Source of the DNA: Micropterix aruncella
Lineage: Eukaryota; Arthropoda; Insecta; Lepidoptera; Micropterigidae
Reading direction: 5' to 3'
Length of the DNA stretch: 64,000 nucleotides
Assembly: GCA_944548615.1 (NCBI GenBank)
Contig: OX155962.1
Location: forward strand, 3,159,809-3,223,808
Numbering within the stretch: the first letter of the stretch is position 1; every line of letters starts with the position of its first letter. Made by a program: the position numbers and the translations under genes. The notes beneath the pieces were generated by a model. It made no database searches. It worked only from the letters and a program-made list of their open reading frames with translations, and was not told the origin of the DNA. Positions 1 through 10,540 of the stretch are shown one piece after another.

Positions 1-356
1 TGTTTAAAAATAATATTGGCGATAGCTGTTTTTACAATGCTCAACAGATGTTAGGTTAAAAATATTAGGGGGCCATAGAAAAACTTTTATTCTTAAAGTA
101 GGCAGTGAGCGAAATAAGTTTGATAACCAGTTATTTGCATTGATCAAACTGCAGCGACACACCAGATAGAACGTCCGTGCCTGCTGGCGCCTGGCAAATG
201 GTGCAAAACGAGCCATTTTATTTTTTTTGTAAAATTCAGGAGCTATATTTACCCTGTATTTAATTTTCTCAATGACAGGTTTCTATATTGTTATAGCGTT
301 AAAAATAGTGTTATCCGTAAAATATGGAGCATCTGGCAACCCCATTTGAAACTTAC
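1..356. other. Intron/unassigned sequence left of the clip exons
   Basis: AT-rich sequence downstream of the last visible exon of the minus-strand gene. Short open frames exist, but none carries a clip cysteine pattern or credible splice sites. It is probably the start of a further intron. Confidence 0.4.
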
Positions 357-575
357 CGGTGTTGTCGGCCGCTGTGTAGTCGTTGTATGCGGCCTAGAAG
401 GCTCGTTGCTGACGGTGTTGGTGACACAACATGTTGTATCTGACGGACATTCGGCGCTGCTATCTACGTCATCGCAGAACAGCGCGAACAAACCGCTCAC
501 ACACTCCCCGGAGCACTCTCGCAGCGGCCGCTGTGACTGGTGTTTCGTCTTAGGTGGGGGCGACAGCGTTGTGAT
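357..575 (-). CDS. mas: Masquerade-like clip-domain protein, internal exon (third clip seen)
   Basis: Minus-strand exon of 219 nt (73 codons). It is bounded by an acceptor reading TGAACAG at its right end and a GTAAGT donor at its left end; both junctions are phase 0. It encodes a Pro/Lys/Gln linker and then a clip-type cysteine module (CSGECVSG ... FCDD ... ECPSDTTCCV), followed by a Thr/Pro-rich spacer. Clip modules are disulfide-knotted regions at the N-terminus of secreted arthropod serine proteases and homologues. Several in a row before a non-catalytic protease domain is the masquerade arrangement. No protease domain is visible here; it would lie beyond position 1. The family call rests on three such modules in neighbouring exons. 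Another multi-clip serine protease homologue is possible. Confidence 0.75.
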
Positions 576-944
576 CTGTTCACAAAAATAAAATAAGTTA
601 GTAGTAAAAACGCATTTTTAAAAACAAGCTTTTAAATGCTCTTTCCCGAGCCAACCCCGGGTGCAGCAGCCACATCGTAGGGGAATTTAGAACGGGCTAT
701 CATAATTAAATGCTATAAGTACAGAAATTCGTGTTTGTGTTGTTGACTGTTAAGAAGTCCCCTCGTTGTAAGCCAATTTCTAACAGATTTAGCATTAATA
801 TGATCGAATTTAATAGCGCTTTTTTTCTGACAAATAGACGAGGTACCAATATTTAAAATGATTCGCAAGTGGCTTGATAACGGTGATAAGCTCCCAGCAC
901 CCCCAAAATAAACCAATATAGTACTGAACTTGATTCAAACTTAC

Positions 945-1159
945 TGAATTAGTGATGGTGAACGTTTGGTCATTTTTCGTATTGTTATTAGGATATTTCC
1001 CTCCTTTATTGGGTATTACGAGATCCGGCGTCTTGTCTTCGTAGTTATCCCGAGCGACACAGCACTTGTAGCCATTTTTACAAAGATCGGCCGTCGATAA
1101 ATACGCTTCGCAATATTCCGCAATTCTGTCCGCCACACACACGCCATGGCAGTTCTTAC
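945..1159 (-). CDS. mas: Masquerade-like clip-domain protein, internal exon (second clip seen)
   Basis: Minus-strand exon of 215 nt. The acceptor is AATTTCAG and the donor GTAAGT. The first two bases complete a glycine codon begun in the exon at 1402-1560, and the exon ends in phase 0. The frame is set by the clip motif NCHGVCVADRIAEYC, then LCKNGYKCCV, followed by an Asn/Lys-rich spacer. Its six cysteines follow the same spacing as the neighbouring clip exons. The phase match to both neighbours supports the splice sites. It is part of a secreted multi-clip protein, and its symbol is inferred from family resemblance only. Confidence 0.78.
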
Positions 1160-1401
1160 CTGAAATTCACAATTGTAAAATTAAAACAAAGCATTATTTG
1201 CAGAATTCCGCAGAATTAAGCCGTTTTAAAGCGTTTTTGCTTGTAAATTTACGCGAGGAACTAATTCAAAATAAACGGCTGTCAGCTGTCACTTCTGTTA
1301 TCTGTCAGTCGGTGGTCCGTTAACGACTTTTTTGAAAATATTTTTTTTAATCGAAACGATTTCTATCATTCATGCGCATAAATTAAGTACCTAATAATTA
1401 C

Positions 1402-1560
1402 CACTATCTTTATCTTTGTGTTTATTCGCATGTTTGTGCTTTTCAGATGTTGATTTCGTCGGATATGTCGTCACTTCCGGTGCATCGTCGTCGTCGTCAT
1501 CATCATCTTCTTCCGTTGTCGTTTTGATTGGCGGCCTCCTCGACGATGTTTCGTTTGCCG
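1402..1560 (-). CDS. mas: Masquerade-like protein, acidic/basic linker exon
   Basis: Minus-strand exon of 159 nt, phase 1 at both ends, with acceptor AAATTCAG and donor GTAATT. It encodes a low-complexity inter-clip linker: an Arg/Pro/Thr stretch, a run of acidic residues including eight aspartates in a row, then a Lys/His-rich tail (KHKHANKHKDKD). No cysteine is present, as expected for a spacer between clip modules. It joins in frame to the clip exons on either side, which is the main evidence for it. Linker composition is poorly conserved, so the exact boundaries are less certain than those of the clip exons. Confidence 0.7.
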
Positions 1561-1630
1561 CTGAATTTAAAATTAATATTATTAGTAATTAAATTGAAAT
1601 TTAAAAACGCTGAATTTTTAGATTATCTAC

Positions 1631-1780
1631 CTGGTGTTCCATCTATACAGCATTTCATGTTGGCTTTCGGACATTGGACGTCTTCGAGAACATCGTAGCA
1701 TATCAATGTCGCTAACGTATGGACGCATATTCCAGGGCAATCTTTTGAGTCTGCCGTAGAATCTAATGTGTCTAACAATC
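1631..1780 (-). CDS. mas: Masquerade-like clip-domain protein, internal exon (first clip seen)
   Basis: Minus-strand exon of 150 nt, phase 1 at both ends. A TTTTTTAG acceptor and a GTAGAT donor bound it. It encodes the clip module CPGICVHTLATLICYDVL ... CPKANMKCCID, the best-conserved-looking peptide of the gene. The symmetrical phase means the module can be duplicated or shuffled without breaking the frame, in keeping with tandem clip domains. The signal-peptide exon and promoter are not recognised; they must lie further right on the minus strand, past the repeats that start at about 1850. A MITE sits in the upstream intron only 72 bp from this exon. Confidence 0.78.
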
Positions 1781-1851
1781 CTAAAAAACAACAACAATTT
1801 GCTAATTTCCTGTATTTCAAAAAACAAAAAGCGGCGTGTGAAACGATTCTT

Positions 1852-2027
1852 CATGCTGCATCCATGCGCTTGCCACAAGCTTCCTTCGATTTTGGGCACA
1901 AACACCGATTTGATCGGATCGGCGGCAAGCGCTTGCAAGCCTACACAAGCCAGGCCAAACGCACGGTCCACACGTTTTGAATTTGTAAAGGTTTGTCAAG
2001 GCTTGGCAAGCGTGTGGATGTAGCATG
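1852..2027. mobile_element. Small MITE with about 24-bp terminal inverted repeats
   Basis: The left end reads CATGCTGCATCCATGCGCTT and the right end is its near-complement, ending GTGTGGATGTAGCATG. Inside are repeated GGCAAGC/GCTTGCC motifs. It is non-coding and lies in the intron upstream of the clip exon. No target duplication was resolved. Confidence 0.6.
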
Positions 2028-2111
2028 AAAATTTTTGCGTGCCAATTTATTTTTGATTTACATGGGCCATAGACAAATTTAGCATGCAATATTATTAAGT
2101 AAAGGGCCACC

Positions 2112-3218
2112 TAAATAAGGGGCTATACTTTTACGGCAATATGTGGCCACAATATTGTCAACGCTCTCATGCCCGCCGGCTATCATTACAATATTTTTTT
2201 TAATGCAGGATATGACTGGAAAACATATATCTCGACAATATTTCTGCAAAAGTAAGGCCGATAAATTTGTCTCGTACACTGGCTACATAATCAGGCAACA
2301 ATGACCGACGAAATCATATATGTCGCAGCGGTTATATTGTTTTTTTTTAAAAAATAAAACGAAAGAAAATACGACAATGTAGATTCGACGCAAGTTCAAT
2401 AGGCGTGACACTTTAGATATATAAACCTGGATGTTTTTGATGACGTGAATACAAATTCAAAAATCTTCTCCGTATGAATTCAATATTAATAATAAATTCA
2501 CAATACAAATTAATGATGTATATTAAGAACAGGCTATACCCTAGTTAGGCGACATTGAAATGGAATATCTGGCAACAGTTTCTGGCATATCAGGTTTCAG
2601 TTTTTTGCTACTGGTTATTTTGTCTATTACATTGTACCTACATGTCCATGAACTGTAAATGTTTTTAAATTACGTAATTAAATAAAAAATAAAAAAAATA
2701 AAAAATATTTCAGTACACTAATAAATTATATTTTTTTTTGCGGAATTGTATATGACGGCATATCAGAATAGATAATAATATTTTATAGATCAAAAAAATC
2801 ATTAGATGGTTTGAATAGAAATTAAAGATCTACGGGCCATATTTTCGCTGCAATATGTGGCTGCAACACAGTTGCCGGTTACATTACTAGCAATCCCAGG
2901 TATTTCATGCAATACACGGCAGTATGTTTAATATCTCACGGCCATATAGCTACACATCTTTAGTACGGCCTAAGCAGTTTCATAAAACTGATCTGCGTTG
3001 CCGCTGCGATACGTATGATTTCGTCGGTCATTGTTGCCCGATGGAGTAGCCCGTATACAAAACAAATTAGGTATGGGTCATATTTTTGCAAAAATATTGC
3101 CGAGAATGGCCGAGATATATATTTTCCAGCCATAAGCTGCATTAAAGTTTGCAGTGATAGCCGGGCTATAGTTGAGAATATTGCAGCCACATATTACCGT
3201 AAAAGTATACCCCGTTTA
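2112..3218. repeat. Foldback element with about 210-bp inverted arms
   Basis: The left arm (about 2112-2336) and right arm (about 2990-3218) are diverged inverted copies. GGGGCTATACTTTTACGG on the left matches CCGTAAAAGTATACCCCG on the right, and CAATGACCGACGAAATCATA on the left matches TATGATTTCGTCGGTCATTG, with a one-base difference, on the right. A partial further copy of the arm is at about 2830-2950. The loop is AT-rich with no coding signal. Confidence 0.7.
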
Positions 3219-3270
3219 GTAGCATCATTAGAATAATACTAGACAATACTTTAAAGGGGGTTATTCCTGG

Positions 3271-3455
3271 GGGGCAATTTAGAATGCCAAGTTTATCTAT
3301 GGTCCACTTGATTTACATGAGCGATAGACAAATTTAGCATGCGAAAATTTTCAAGAAAAACCCCCTGGATAAAAATAAAATGCTGAAATTGTCTATGCTC
3401 CGTTTGATTTCCATAGGCCGTAGTCAAACTTAGCATGCCAATTTTTTCAAGAATA
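3271..3455. repeat. Palindromic repeat family P (two units)
   Basis: Two degraded units built on TCTATGGTCCAYTTGATTTACATG ending in TTTAGCATGC and TTTTCAAGAA. Each unit is nearly self-complementary. The same family recurs at 3992, 4653, 39030, 39744, 53863 and 53973. Confidence 0.6.
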
Positions 3456-3479
3456 GGTTCACTGAGACAAGAGAAATGA

Positions 3480-3800
3480 CGTCCCTTACGGCTGTCAAAT
3501 TATCAAATCGTGAACGCTCGCGCGCGTTGTTATACGCAAACGGTCTCGTTCGTGGAAGGCGCGAGCGAGGCGCCTAGAATCAACTAGAAAGTAAACCGTT
3601 ATCGAGATGTTATAACGGCGAGGGGAAACAAGTTTGCCCGCCCGCCGCGCCAGACGCTCTATTAGAGAAATGAAGAGACAACAGGGTCGTTTATTATCGC
3701 ACCGAATCACTCTCGGCGCGCGCTCCGATTGAGATTTCGTAGTTGACCCACTTTGGCGGCAAAGAGGCAAGGCACGCGCGAATTTGAAATCCGAACGCGA
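3480..3800. other. CpG-rich unassigned block
   Basis: GC-rich and CpG-dense (GCTCGCGCGCG, CCCGCCCGCCGCGCC) inside AT-rich surroundings. It could be a promoter or 5' exon of the minus-strand clip gene, which lies downstream on that strand. No TATA box or start codon was tied to a spliceable exon. It may equally be an old GC-rich repeat. Confidence 0.25.
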
Positions 3801-3991
3801 CCATTACGGTAAGCGGGGGTGAGTTTGACATTCAGCGAATATTATATTAAGAGATTTTAAAAAGATACGTGGTTTTAATTTTGCGACATAATCGCAGAAA
3901 GGAGTTTCAGACAATTATGTTGCTTAAGGGCAGCGCCACCCTTGCCCCACGTACGCAACGTATGCAACGCATTGTGACACCGGGGGGACAA

Positions 3992-4150
3992 ATTCTTGAA
4001 AAATTTATCATGCTAAATTTGTCTATGGGCCATGTAAATCAAATGGACCATAGACGAATTTGGCATGATAAATTTTTCATGTTAAATTTGTCTAGGGCCC
4101 ATGTAAATCAAATGGACCATAGAAAATTTGGCGTGCTAAATATGTCATGA
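3992..4150. repeat. Palindromic repeat family P (two tandem units)
   Basis: Two consecutive near-palindromic units, each with AAATTTGTCTATGGGCCATG and its inverse CAAATGGACCATAGACAAATT with small changes. TTCTTGAAAAATTT is at the left end and a decayed inverse at the right. Confidence 0.65.
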
Positions 4151-5335
4151 ATTTCCACCCTGTACCCCTAAGTTTGCATGAAAACAGATGACCTAGAGAC
4201 ACTTAGGGGTCCAGACACACTTTTCCTACTTAACGTTGCATGGGATAAGTGTGGCTGCTTCCATCTAAATTCAAGGGCCAGCTGTCATCATGGGTTGCGT
4301 ACGTTACGTACGTCGGACCCCTTATTCCACCCAAAGTTGCGTGCAAATTCCAGGGTCCAGACGTCATAATGCGTTGCTTATGTTACGTACGTAAAACAAG
4401 TGTGGAGCTGCCCTTATTCATTATTATTCTAAACTAAAGGCCTGGACGTATTATTCTAAACAGGGGGTGATTTTTGAAAACAATACAAACACACATCCTA
4501 CGCAACAAAGTTATCTGTTTTCATACATATTCAAGAGTCCAGACGTCATAATGCGTTGCGTACGTTGAGTACGTGGGACAAGTGTGGCGCTGCCCTTATT
4601 CATTATTATTCTAAACTAAAGGCCTGGACATATTATCCTAAACTGGAGGATGATTCTTGAAAAACATAGCATGCCATATTTTTCTATGGTCCATTTAATT
4701 AACATGTGTCATAATAGGCAAATTTAGCATGCTAAATTATTATACAATAGGCCCTCTGAAAACATTCTAAAGGTATTAGGGCAGCGCCACACTTACGTAA
4801 TGTACGCCACACTTAGGCCACGTATGTACCTAATGTACGCAACCATTATGACATCTTGACCCTTGAGTTTGCATGAAAACGGCAGACACACTCTTAACCA
4901 CGCAACGTTCATTGGGATAAGCCATCCGGCACACTGTACTACGTACGCAACCCATTGATGATATCTGACCCTTGAATTTCCGTGAAAGCAGACACATCCC
5001 ACGTAACGTTGCGTGAGATAGGTAAGTGTGACTGATTTCATGCAAATTAAGGGGCCAGACGCCATAACGCGTTGCGTACGAATAACAAGTGTGGCAATGG
5101 CTTAAGTGTGTAAGTCGTCTGATTTCATGGAAATTCAAGGGTATAGAGCGACATAAGGGGTGCGTACGCAACGTATGCAATGCATGAATTTAGATTGAAG
5201 CAGACAACACATCCCACGCAACGTTGCGTAGGGTAAGTGGGTCTGCTTTCATTTAAACACAAGCGCCATTGTCATAATCCTTTGCGTACGTTGCGTACGT
5301 CGAACCAGTGTGTCGCTACCCTTATTCTAAACTAA
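4150..5335. repeat. Degenerate array of GCGTACG-containing repeats
   Basis: A block of about 1.2 kb with many copies, in both orientations, of TGCGTTGCGTACGTTGCGTA-like sequence. They alternate with GCATGAAAACAGA, CCACGCAACGTTGCGT and AGTGTGGCGCTGCCCTTATT. The units are 90-130 bp and diverged. A family P unit interrupts it at about 4653-4745. Nothing coding was seen. Confidence 0.6.
4653..4745. repeat. Palindromic repeat family P (single unit)
   Basis: TGATTCTTGAAAAACATAGC at the left, then TCTATGGTCCATTTAATTAACATG, then AAATTTAGCATGCTAAATTA at the right. The unit is decayed at its centre. Confidence 0.5.
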
Positions 5336-6050
5336 ACGATCAGTGTATTAATTTTTCTTTATTATTATGCTGAAAATAGCAAGAAGCATTGCAGTACCAG
5401 CTCGGCACAGGACATTTTACTGTTTTTTTTTGTCAAGGCAAATGATTTTTCAGAACCCATGCCTAAGTTTTGCCTAAAAAACTAACAACAATTAAAGTAG
5501 GAACGATATGGAATTTTGGTATTTATGCATTTTAGCAAACTCTTCTACATTGAAGATGTTTTAGAAAAGCATTTTTTTTATTATTGAAAGCTTTGTAGCT
5601 AAACCATGACCTCTTTTTTATCCCATGACAATTTATAACCATTTTCACATCAACATTACATTTTTCACATAAAGTTTTAATTCATTGTATTCGTATTTAT
5701 GCAGTAAAACTTAAACATTGAAGATGATTTAATGTTACCTCACTATATTCATCGCACTGATTACGATTCTGTAACATATCTTTTTGCTGTATCTCTATAA
5801 ATAAGCGAGATATAGGCATTTAAAGAAGCGTCAAACACCTGAATTTCGGTAGGTTAAAATAGTTATTTTTTTTAAAACAATTCATAATAACCTTATAATA
5901 TAGCGGTAAGTAAAGTTATTTTTTTTAAGCGATTCATAAACACCTATTTGGCAGTAACACGTTAGTTTTTTAAAAATATTTTTAGAGTTAGCTAGGCATA
6001 TATATATATATGGTTTTTCTTGATAATTGTGCCGGATTTAGACTTGATAG
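5336..6050. other. AT-rich sequence, no gene seen
   Basis: Holds short pieces repeated elsewhere in the window: TTTAGCAAACTCTTCTACAT also near 39870 and inverted near 6400, and a CTCTATAAATAAGCGAGATATAGGC-type piece also near 41340. A short (TA)n run is at about 6000. No coding or RNA signal. Confidence 0.4.
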
Positions 6051-6249
6051 GGTCCATCAGCTCCCATTAACGGGAGCTACCTTGCTGAGTTGGCCACGAA
6101 TTCCATTCTGTTCAGGGTTGGTCACACTCACGGGTCAATACCTATCCGGCGGCCTCCACGCATGAAGTGCGAGCCCGGGCAGGACTCTGGCCTTAGGGCT
6201 AGTTTCTTTATAGCAGTCGGGGGTCTGGAAACAGTACTCGTTGTAATCC
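6051..6249 (+). mobile_element. Family G retroposon, 5' fragment
   Basis: GC-rich segment matching the first part of the family G copy at 16633. The shared order is GAGTTGGCCACGA, then CAGGGTYGGTCACACTCACG, then GGCGGCCTCCACGCA, then a GTCGGGGGTCTGGAAACAGT-like block. It lacks the 3' part with the TTCG hairpin. Non-coding. Confidence 0.6.
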
Positions 6250-6559
6250 ATAGTTTTATTCACATAATAGTTTATTCAATAATAGTTTAACACAGAACAC
6301 AATCTCATGTAGGTAGGTAATCCACACTCCAAATCCCCTACCCTCCTGACCAAGGTAAGGACCTGATAATAGCGTTTTCTAGCGGTTCCTAAAATGCATA
6401 TACTCCAAAACATCTTCAATGTAGAATAGTTTGCTAAGCTGCATGGATAGCATTTTTCTTAAAAAAATAACGGCGAGTAAATTAAGAAAGGTGTATGTTT
6501 TTTTCATGTTAGATTGAAAACATACCAGATAAAAAGCTGCCCGCGAAGGAATCGTCTTG

Positions 6560-6760
6560 ACATTCGACTGTCGCAAGGAATCCCGCCACAAGCACCGTCA
6601 CCTGCCACGCGCGCATTTTAAAATCAAAACAGTTTTAAAGATCAAATACACGCACGAACGAATATCCGTTTCCGTGTCGCACAGCACCGCCCTATATATT
6701 CAACGCACACGACATTGTTTTCACTTGATCCTCGTCATCGTCGTGTGAGTCGGTCCGGGT
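6560..6760 (+). promoter_or_regulatory. Possible promoter with TATA box
   Basis: A more GC-rich stretch holds CCCTATATATTCAACGCA. The TATA-like core is at about 6692-6700, and a possible GTGAGT donor follows at about 6743. No downstream exon was recognised, so this is only a candidate core promoter. Confidence 0.2.
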
Positions 6761-6834
6761 GTATGATTGGTGGCTAATGGCTTTACAAGCATAATATCGC
6801 GCGCGTCGCTGGAAGAACTGTTATACGACAGACA

Positions 6835-7025
6835 TTGGATCGCGGCCGCGGTTGAACAGTATCTGCATCGCACTGACCGGGTATGTGAGGCCGAGGCGTC
6901 AACCTGGCTGCGTCTGCTCAGTGCTCCCCTCTCGGCGGACTGAATTATAAAAGACGTCCATAAACCGATGTGTACGATTCTACTTTACAAGTGGAAGCAA
7001 TTGAAATCACAATGACGTTGAAAGA
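6835..7025. repeat. Unnamed repeat, copy 1
   Basis: GTTGAACAGTATCTGCATCG through CCGATGTGTACGATTCTACT and ACAAGTGGAAGCAATT. The same order recurs at 8440-8604 and 9135-9190, where a family G copy splits it. This copy is the uninterrupted version. Confidence 0.6.
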
Positions 7026-7236
7026 AGTTGGAAAAGGTTGAAATATTACATATATTTCAATGCTCAGTGATGATATACCTACACTAGAATTAGTGATTCC
7101 CAGCATGGGGGAGTAGCCCCCAAAGGGGTAGAATGGGATTTTCTGAGAGGTAAAGATAAAAACAAGGATTGGATCATCGTTAAGTCACAAAACAAAATCA
7201 AGTTTTCAAGATCTGAGGACCTACCTAATCACTAAT

Positions 7237-7655
7237 GGAATCAGTAGAAGAACGAATATATCCAGATACTGAAGTTGAAGCCATAGCACAATTACTTGGA
7301 CTTCGAGAAGACAACACACCGAAAATAGTTTCGAAAACACACAACTAGCAATACAACATTTAGCAACTAGCATCACTTGTGGAATCAGTAGATGAAGGAA
7401 TATATCCAGATACTGAAATTGAAGCCAAATGAAAGCACAATTACTTGGACTTCGCGAAGACAACACACCGAAAACAGTTTCGAAAACACAACTAGCAACA
7501 TTTAGCAACTAGCATCACTTGTGGAATCAGTAGATGAAGGAATATATCCAGATGCTGAAATTGAAGCCAAAGCACAATTACTTGGACTTCGCGGAGGTAA
7601 CACACCGTAAATAGTATCGAAAACATACAACTAGTAGCAACATTTTGGCGAAAGA
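7237..7655 (+). repeat. Three tandem units of about 143 bp with protein-like reading frame
   Basis: Units start at 7237, 7381 and 7523 with GGAATCAGTAGA. Each can be read on the plus strand as a peptide of the form ESVDEGIYPDTEIEAKAQLL followed by GLREDNTP. Frameshifting indels and stops separate the units, so no long ORF results. The source protein is not recognised. It may be a triplicated exon or a transposase remnant. Confidence 0.55.
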
Positions 7656-7959
7656 TTGGTGGGCGATTACCTATCCATTATTATCGAAAAAAAGCTTTAA
7701 AATACTGATCCCATTTGCCACAATTTTCAGGCGTGAAAGTGGATCTTCGACGATGGTGACAATGAAAACAAAAAGCAAGGACCTGAAGAAAAAATGCAAT
7801 AGCTCATTTGTTTTTTAACTAAACTTTTTTGGGGTTTATGCTAATATCTGCAATAACCCGCTTTATGGGTTAATAGACTCACAACGTTTGGGAGCCGCTG
7901 CACTAGATCTACCGCACCTCTGATGTATTATTATTCCATCACTGGTGATGTGCTTGCTG

Positions 7960-8265
7960 TAGAGTTGCGAAGGTAAAGCATCTAGGAGTTTTCTTTGATT
8001 CTCAGTTTACTTTCAAGGAGCAAATCACTGGTTTGTCCAAGTCCTCTTTTAAGTTACTAGCTTTCGCTATTCGTAACCTGAAGCATTTTCACAATGTTCT
8101 GGTTATGCATACATTGTATAATTCAATTGTGAGGAGTAGATTGGAAAAGAATGCAGTTATATGGAATTCGAATGAAGATCTTCCAAATTCTTTCTTACGT
8201 GTCGCATATTTTGAACAATACGGATACTATCCTTACTGTACTAGGCATGGTGGTAGGCTATAATT
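7960..8265 (+). pseudogene. LINE reverse-transcriptase 3' fragment
   Basis: The plus-strand frame reads KHLGVFFDSQFTFKEQI, then LLAFAIRNLKHF, then LYNSIVRSRLEKNAVIWN. This is the typical region after the RT palm of CR1/Jockey-type non-LTR elements (the HLGV.FDS and RSRLEY..VVW motifs). It is truncated at both ends and has no catalytic motifs. An old fossil. Confidence 0.65.
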
Positions 8266-8604
8266 CTTTTAAATTGCACAAAAAATGCTCACCATGGCCT
8301 ACACGTTGAAGCTGATCGGGACAGAGTTGATAATCCTAGCATGCTAGCGAAGGATAATTATAAATGAGCTCGGAAACATACTCTGTCCGTCCGCGCCATC
8401 CTGTCTATTTTCGAACAGCTCTATAGTATATGTATCGCGCTTTGAGTTGAACAGTACCTGCATCGCACTGACCAAACAGGTGAGGCCGAGGCTTCAACCT
8501 GGCCGCGTCTGCTGGGGAGCAGACGCAGCCAGTGAGATGAGAGGAGTCTCAGCGGATTGGATTTTATAAGACGTACATAAACCGATGTGTACGATTTTAC
8601 TTTT

Positions 8605-9134
8605 CAGGGTCGAACATACTCACGGGTCAACACCCATTTGGCGGCCCTCACGCAGAAGGAGATACAGGGTAGGACGCTGGCCTGCGGCCCAGTCTCCCCT
8701 AGGAGTCAACATTCGGACGCTCGGGGTTGTTAACCTTACGGCAACTGCCCTTGAAACGACCATTCGGCCACCCGATCCCGGGCGAATAAGCCGGGTAAAG
8801 GATGCCGTGGTCCGCGATTGATTCGGTTGACACCGAATCACCGCTTCATAACGGAGAGGACCGCGCAAGCGACCTCAGACCCGTAACCAGCCGGGAGACT
8901 GGAGTAATCTAGTTGTAACTGGAAATAAGGGCGCGAGTATCGGCCCGCTGGGTGACTTACCTGGATATCTCGCGGTAAGGCGTTGGCTTCTCGCGGGCAT
9001 GTGGCGGAACTTGACGGTGGACTGTTTTTGTCCTAAGTCTTCTGCGCTCACCTCACGGGAGACAGAACGAACAATATCGTTAAAACATCCTGAGGTGACG
9101 GGTTCACCCGTTGTAGTCGACAGCTCTATCTAGT
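8605..9134 (+). mobile_element. Family G retroposon with target-site duplication
   Basis: A 530-bp GC-rich insert starting CAGGGTCGAACATACTCACG and ending with ACGGGTTCACCCGTTGTAGT-CGAC and a short tail. It splits the repeat described at 6835. TGTACGATTTTACTTT lies just left (8588-8604) and TGTACGATTCTACTTT just right (9135-9150), a duplication of about 16 bp that fits target-primed insertion. It is 5'-truncated relative to the copy at 16633. No ORF of note. Confidence 0.75.
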
Positions 9135-9319
9135 TGTACGATTCTACTTTACATGTGGAAACAATTCAAATTACAATGGCAGCAGGTGAAGTTAAAAGGA
9201 GGTATATACAAGTTATAAACAAATTGATATATACTCAGATGCATGCATAAAACAATCGAAAACTATTTTCTCAACTGACTAAGAAATGCCACATGGCACA
9301 GGATTGAAAGGTTTTACTT

Positions 9320-9600
9320 ATGGCCTAAGAAAGTATGACCATATTACGAAGTACAGAAGGAGACTTCACTGGCTGGCGACCGAAGAAAGGAGAGATACGA
9401 GAGTCCTGTTTGCTCTAAAGATTTTTTGAGAGGGCCGCTCCAGACTATCTCATAAAAGGGATCCGAACTACGTCGGAATTATATGCTACAATAAGCTACC
9501 CTCTAGTATCAAAAAAATATGTCGCGAAGGAAAAATGCTCCATTTTTTAAAATAAACTCAAATTATATCTCATTGAAAGAGAATTGTACGACATTAACGA
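9320..9600 (+). pseudogene. LINE ORF2 C-terminal fragment
   Basis: Broken plus-strand frame: YGLRKYDHITKYRRRLHWLA, then a TGA-interrupted segment, then NYVGIICYNKLPSSIKK. This is the tail of CR1/Jockey-like LINE proteins. An AT-rich 3' UTR-like stretch follows to about 9800. Confidence 0.5.
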
Positions 9601-9829
9601 TCTCTAAAAACAGTATGCATCTCGACTATAATCTCTTTCTGTAATAGGTTTTTAATCGATTTTCAATTTGACTTAAATGTATTGACTATTTTTATTATTA
9701 AGTAGACATTTTTTTTGTTATTTTTGACATTACATTTATTAATTTTATACTAATAAAACTTATTTTAATCGGCATTTTAAAGAATTAATTACTCTGTGTT
9801 TTTTATCTGGTAAACTAAATGGTGAGACT

Positions 9830-10540
9830 CGATTTAATTCTACAATAATACCTTCTTTATTCTTACGAGTAACCTTTTATGTTTTAATTATTAGTAGAAT
9901 ATTTATTTATTTCTTTATTGATTGGTCCACAAAAAAAATTACACCGTTGGCACTTAACCTAGATTGTGTTGCTCCTAACTAGGCAAAGCCTGTTCTAACA
10001 CCAATACAAATGATTATAAACTACATAGTTCCAAAATAAAATAAAAAATTTGAATCAAATCAAGTTAAAGTGAAATTCTTACTACACCAAATAATATTAG
10101 AACTATAAACAAGTAATATATTAGAACTAAATAATAATGTATAATAATAATAATAATAATAATATATAATAGCAATAATAAATAATCATTTATAATAATA
10201 ACTAATAATATATAACAATTAGTAAAAATACGTATATAAAATATATAGAAAATAAATATATTTATTTATTTTAAAATTGTGATGAATGTTTTCTCCGTCT
10301 CTCTCCTACCAAGGTTTATTAACCATAATGTAAGGTGATATTTTTGTTGGGTGCTGCTAATTCCAATATGTTCTCTTTACTCATGATATTGACCATTCTT
10401 GGAGCAAGAAAGCTGAAAGATAATTTGATCATTAATGAAGAATTCAATCATATCACGGCCAAATGTAAATGTAATACAACTGTCTATACAACTATGTATT
10501 AGTTTTTAGGACAATAAATTATTTGATTTGATTTGATTCA
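9830..10540. mobile_element. LINE 3' UTR split by a second LINE 3' end (nested)
   Basis: TTACGAGTAACCTTTTATGT at 9865 and GATCATTAATGAAGAATTCA at 10428 are contiguous in the related copy at 56344-56526. Here about 525 bp (about 9898-10424) is inserted between them. The insert starts ATTTATTTATTTC, an A-rich tail read in reverse, and holds CTAACTAGGCAAAGCC. It is therefore a minus-oriented LINE 3' end. A TAATAA microsatellite is at 10140-10165. Confidence 0.6.

Noticed and set aside
4..216. Minus-strand frame as the next exon of the clip gene
   Set aside because: No clip cysteine spacing, and no acceptor/donor pair in a compatible phase.
10140..10270. TAATAA-rich stretch as a satellite or origin
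   Set aside because: A plain microsatellite within a LINE 3' UTR region.
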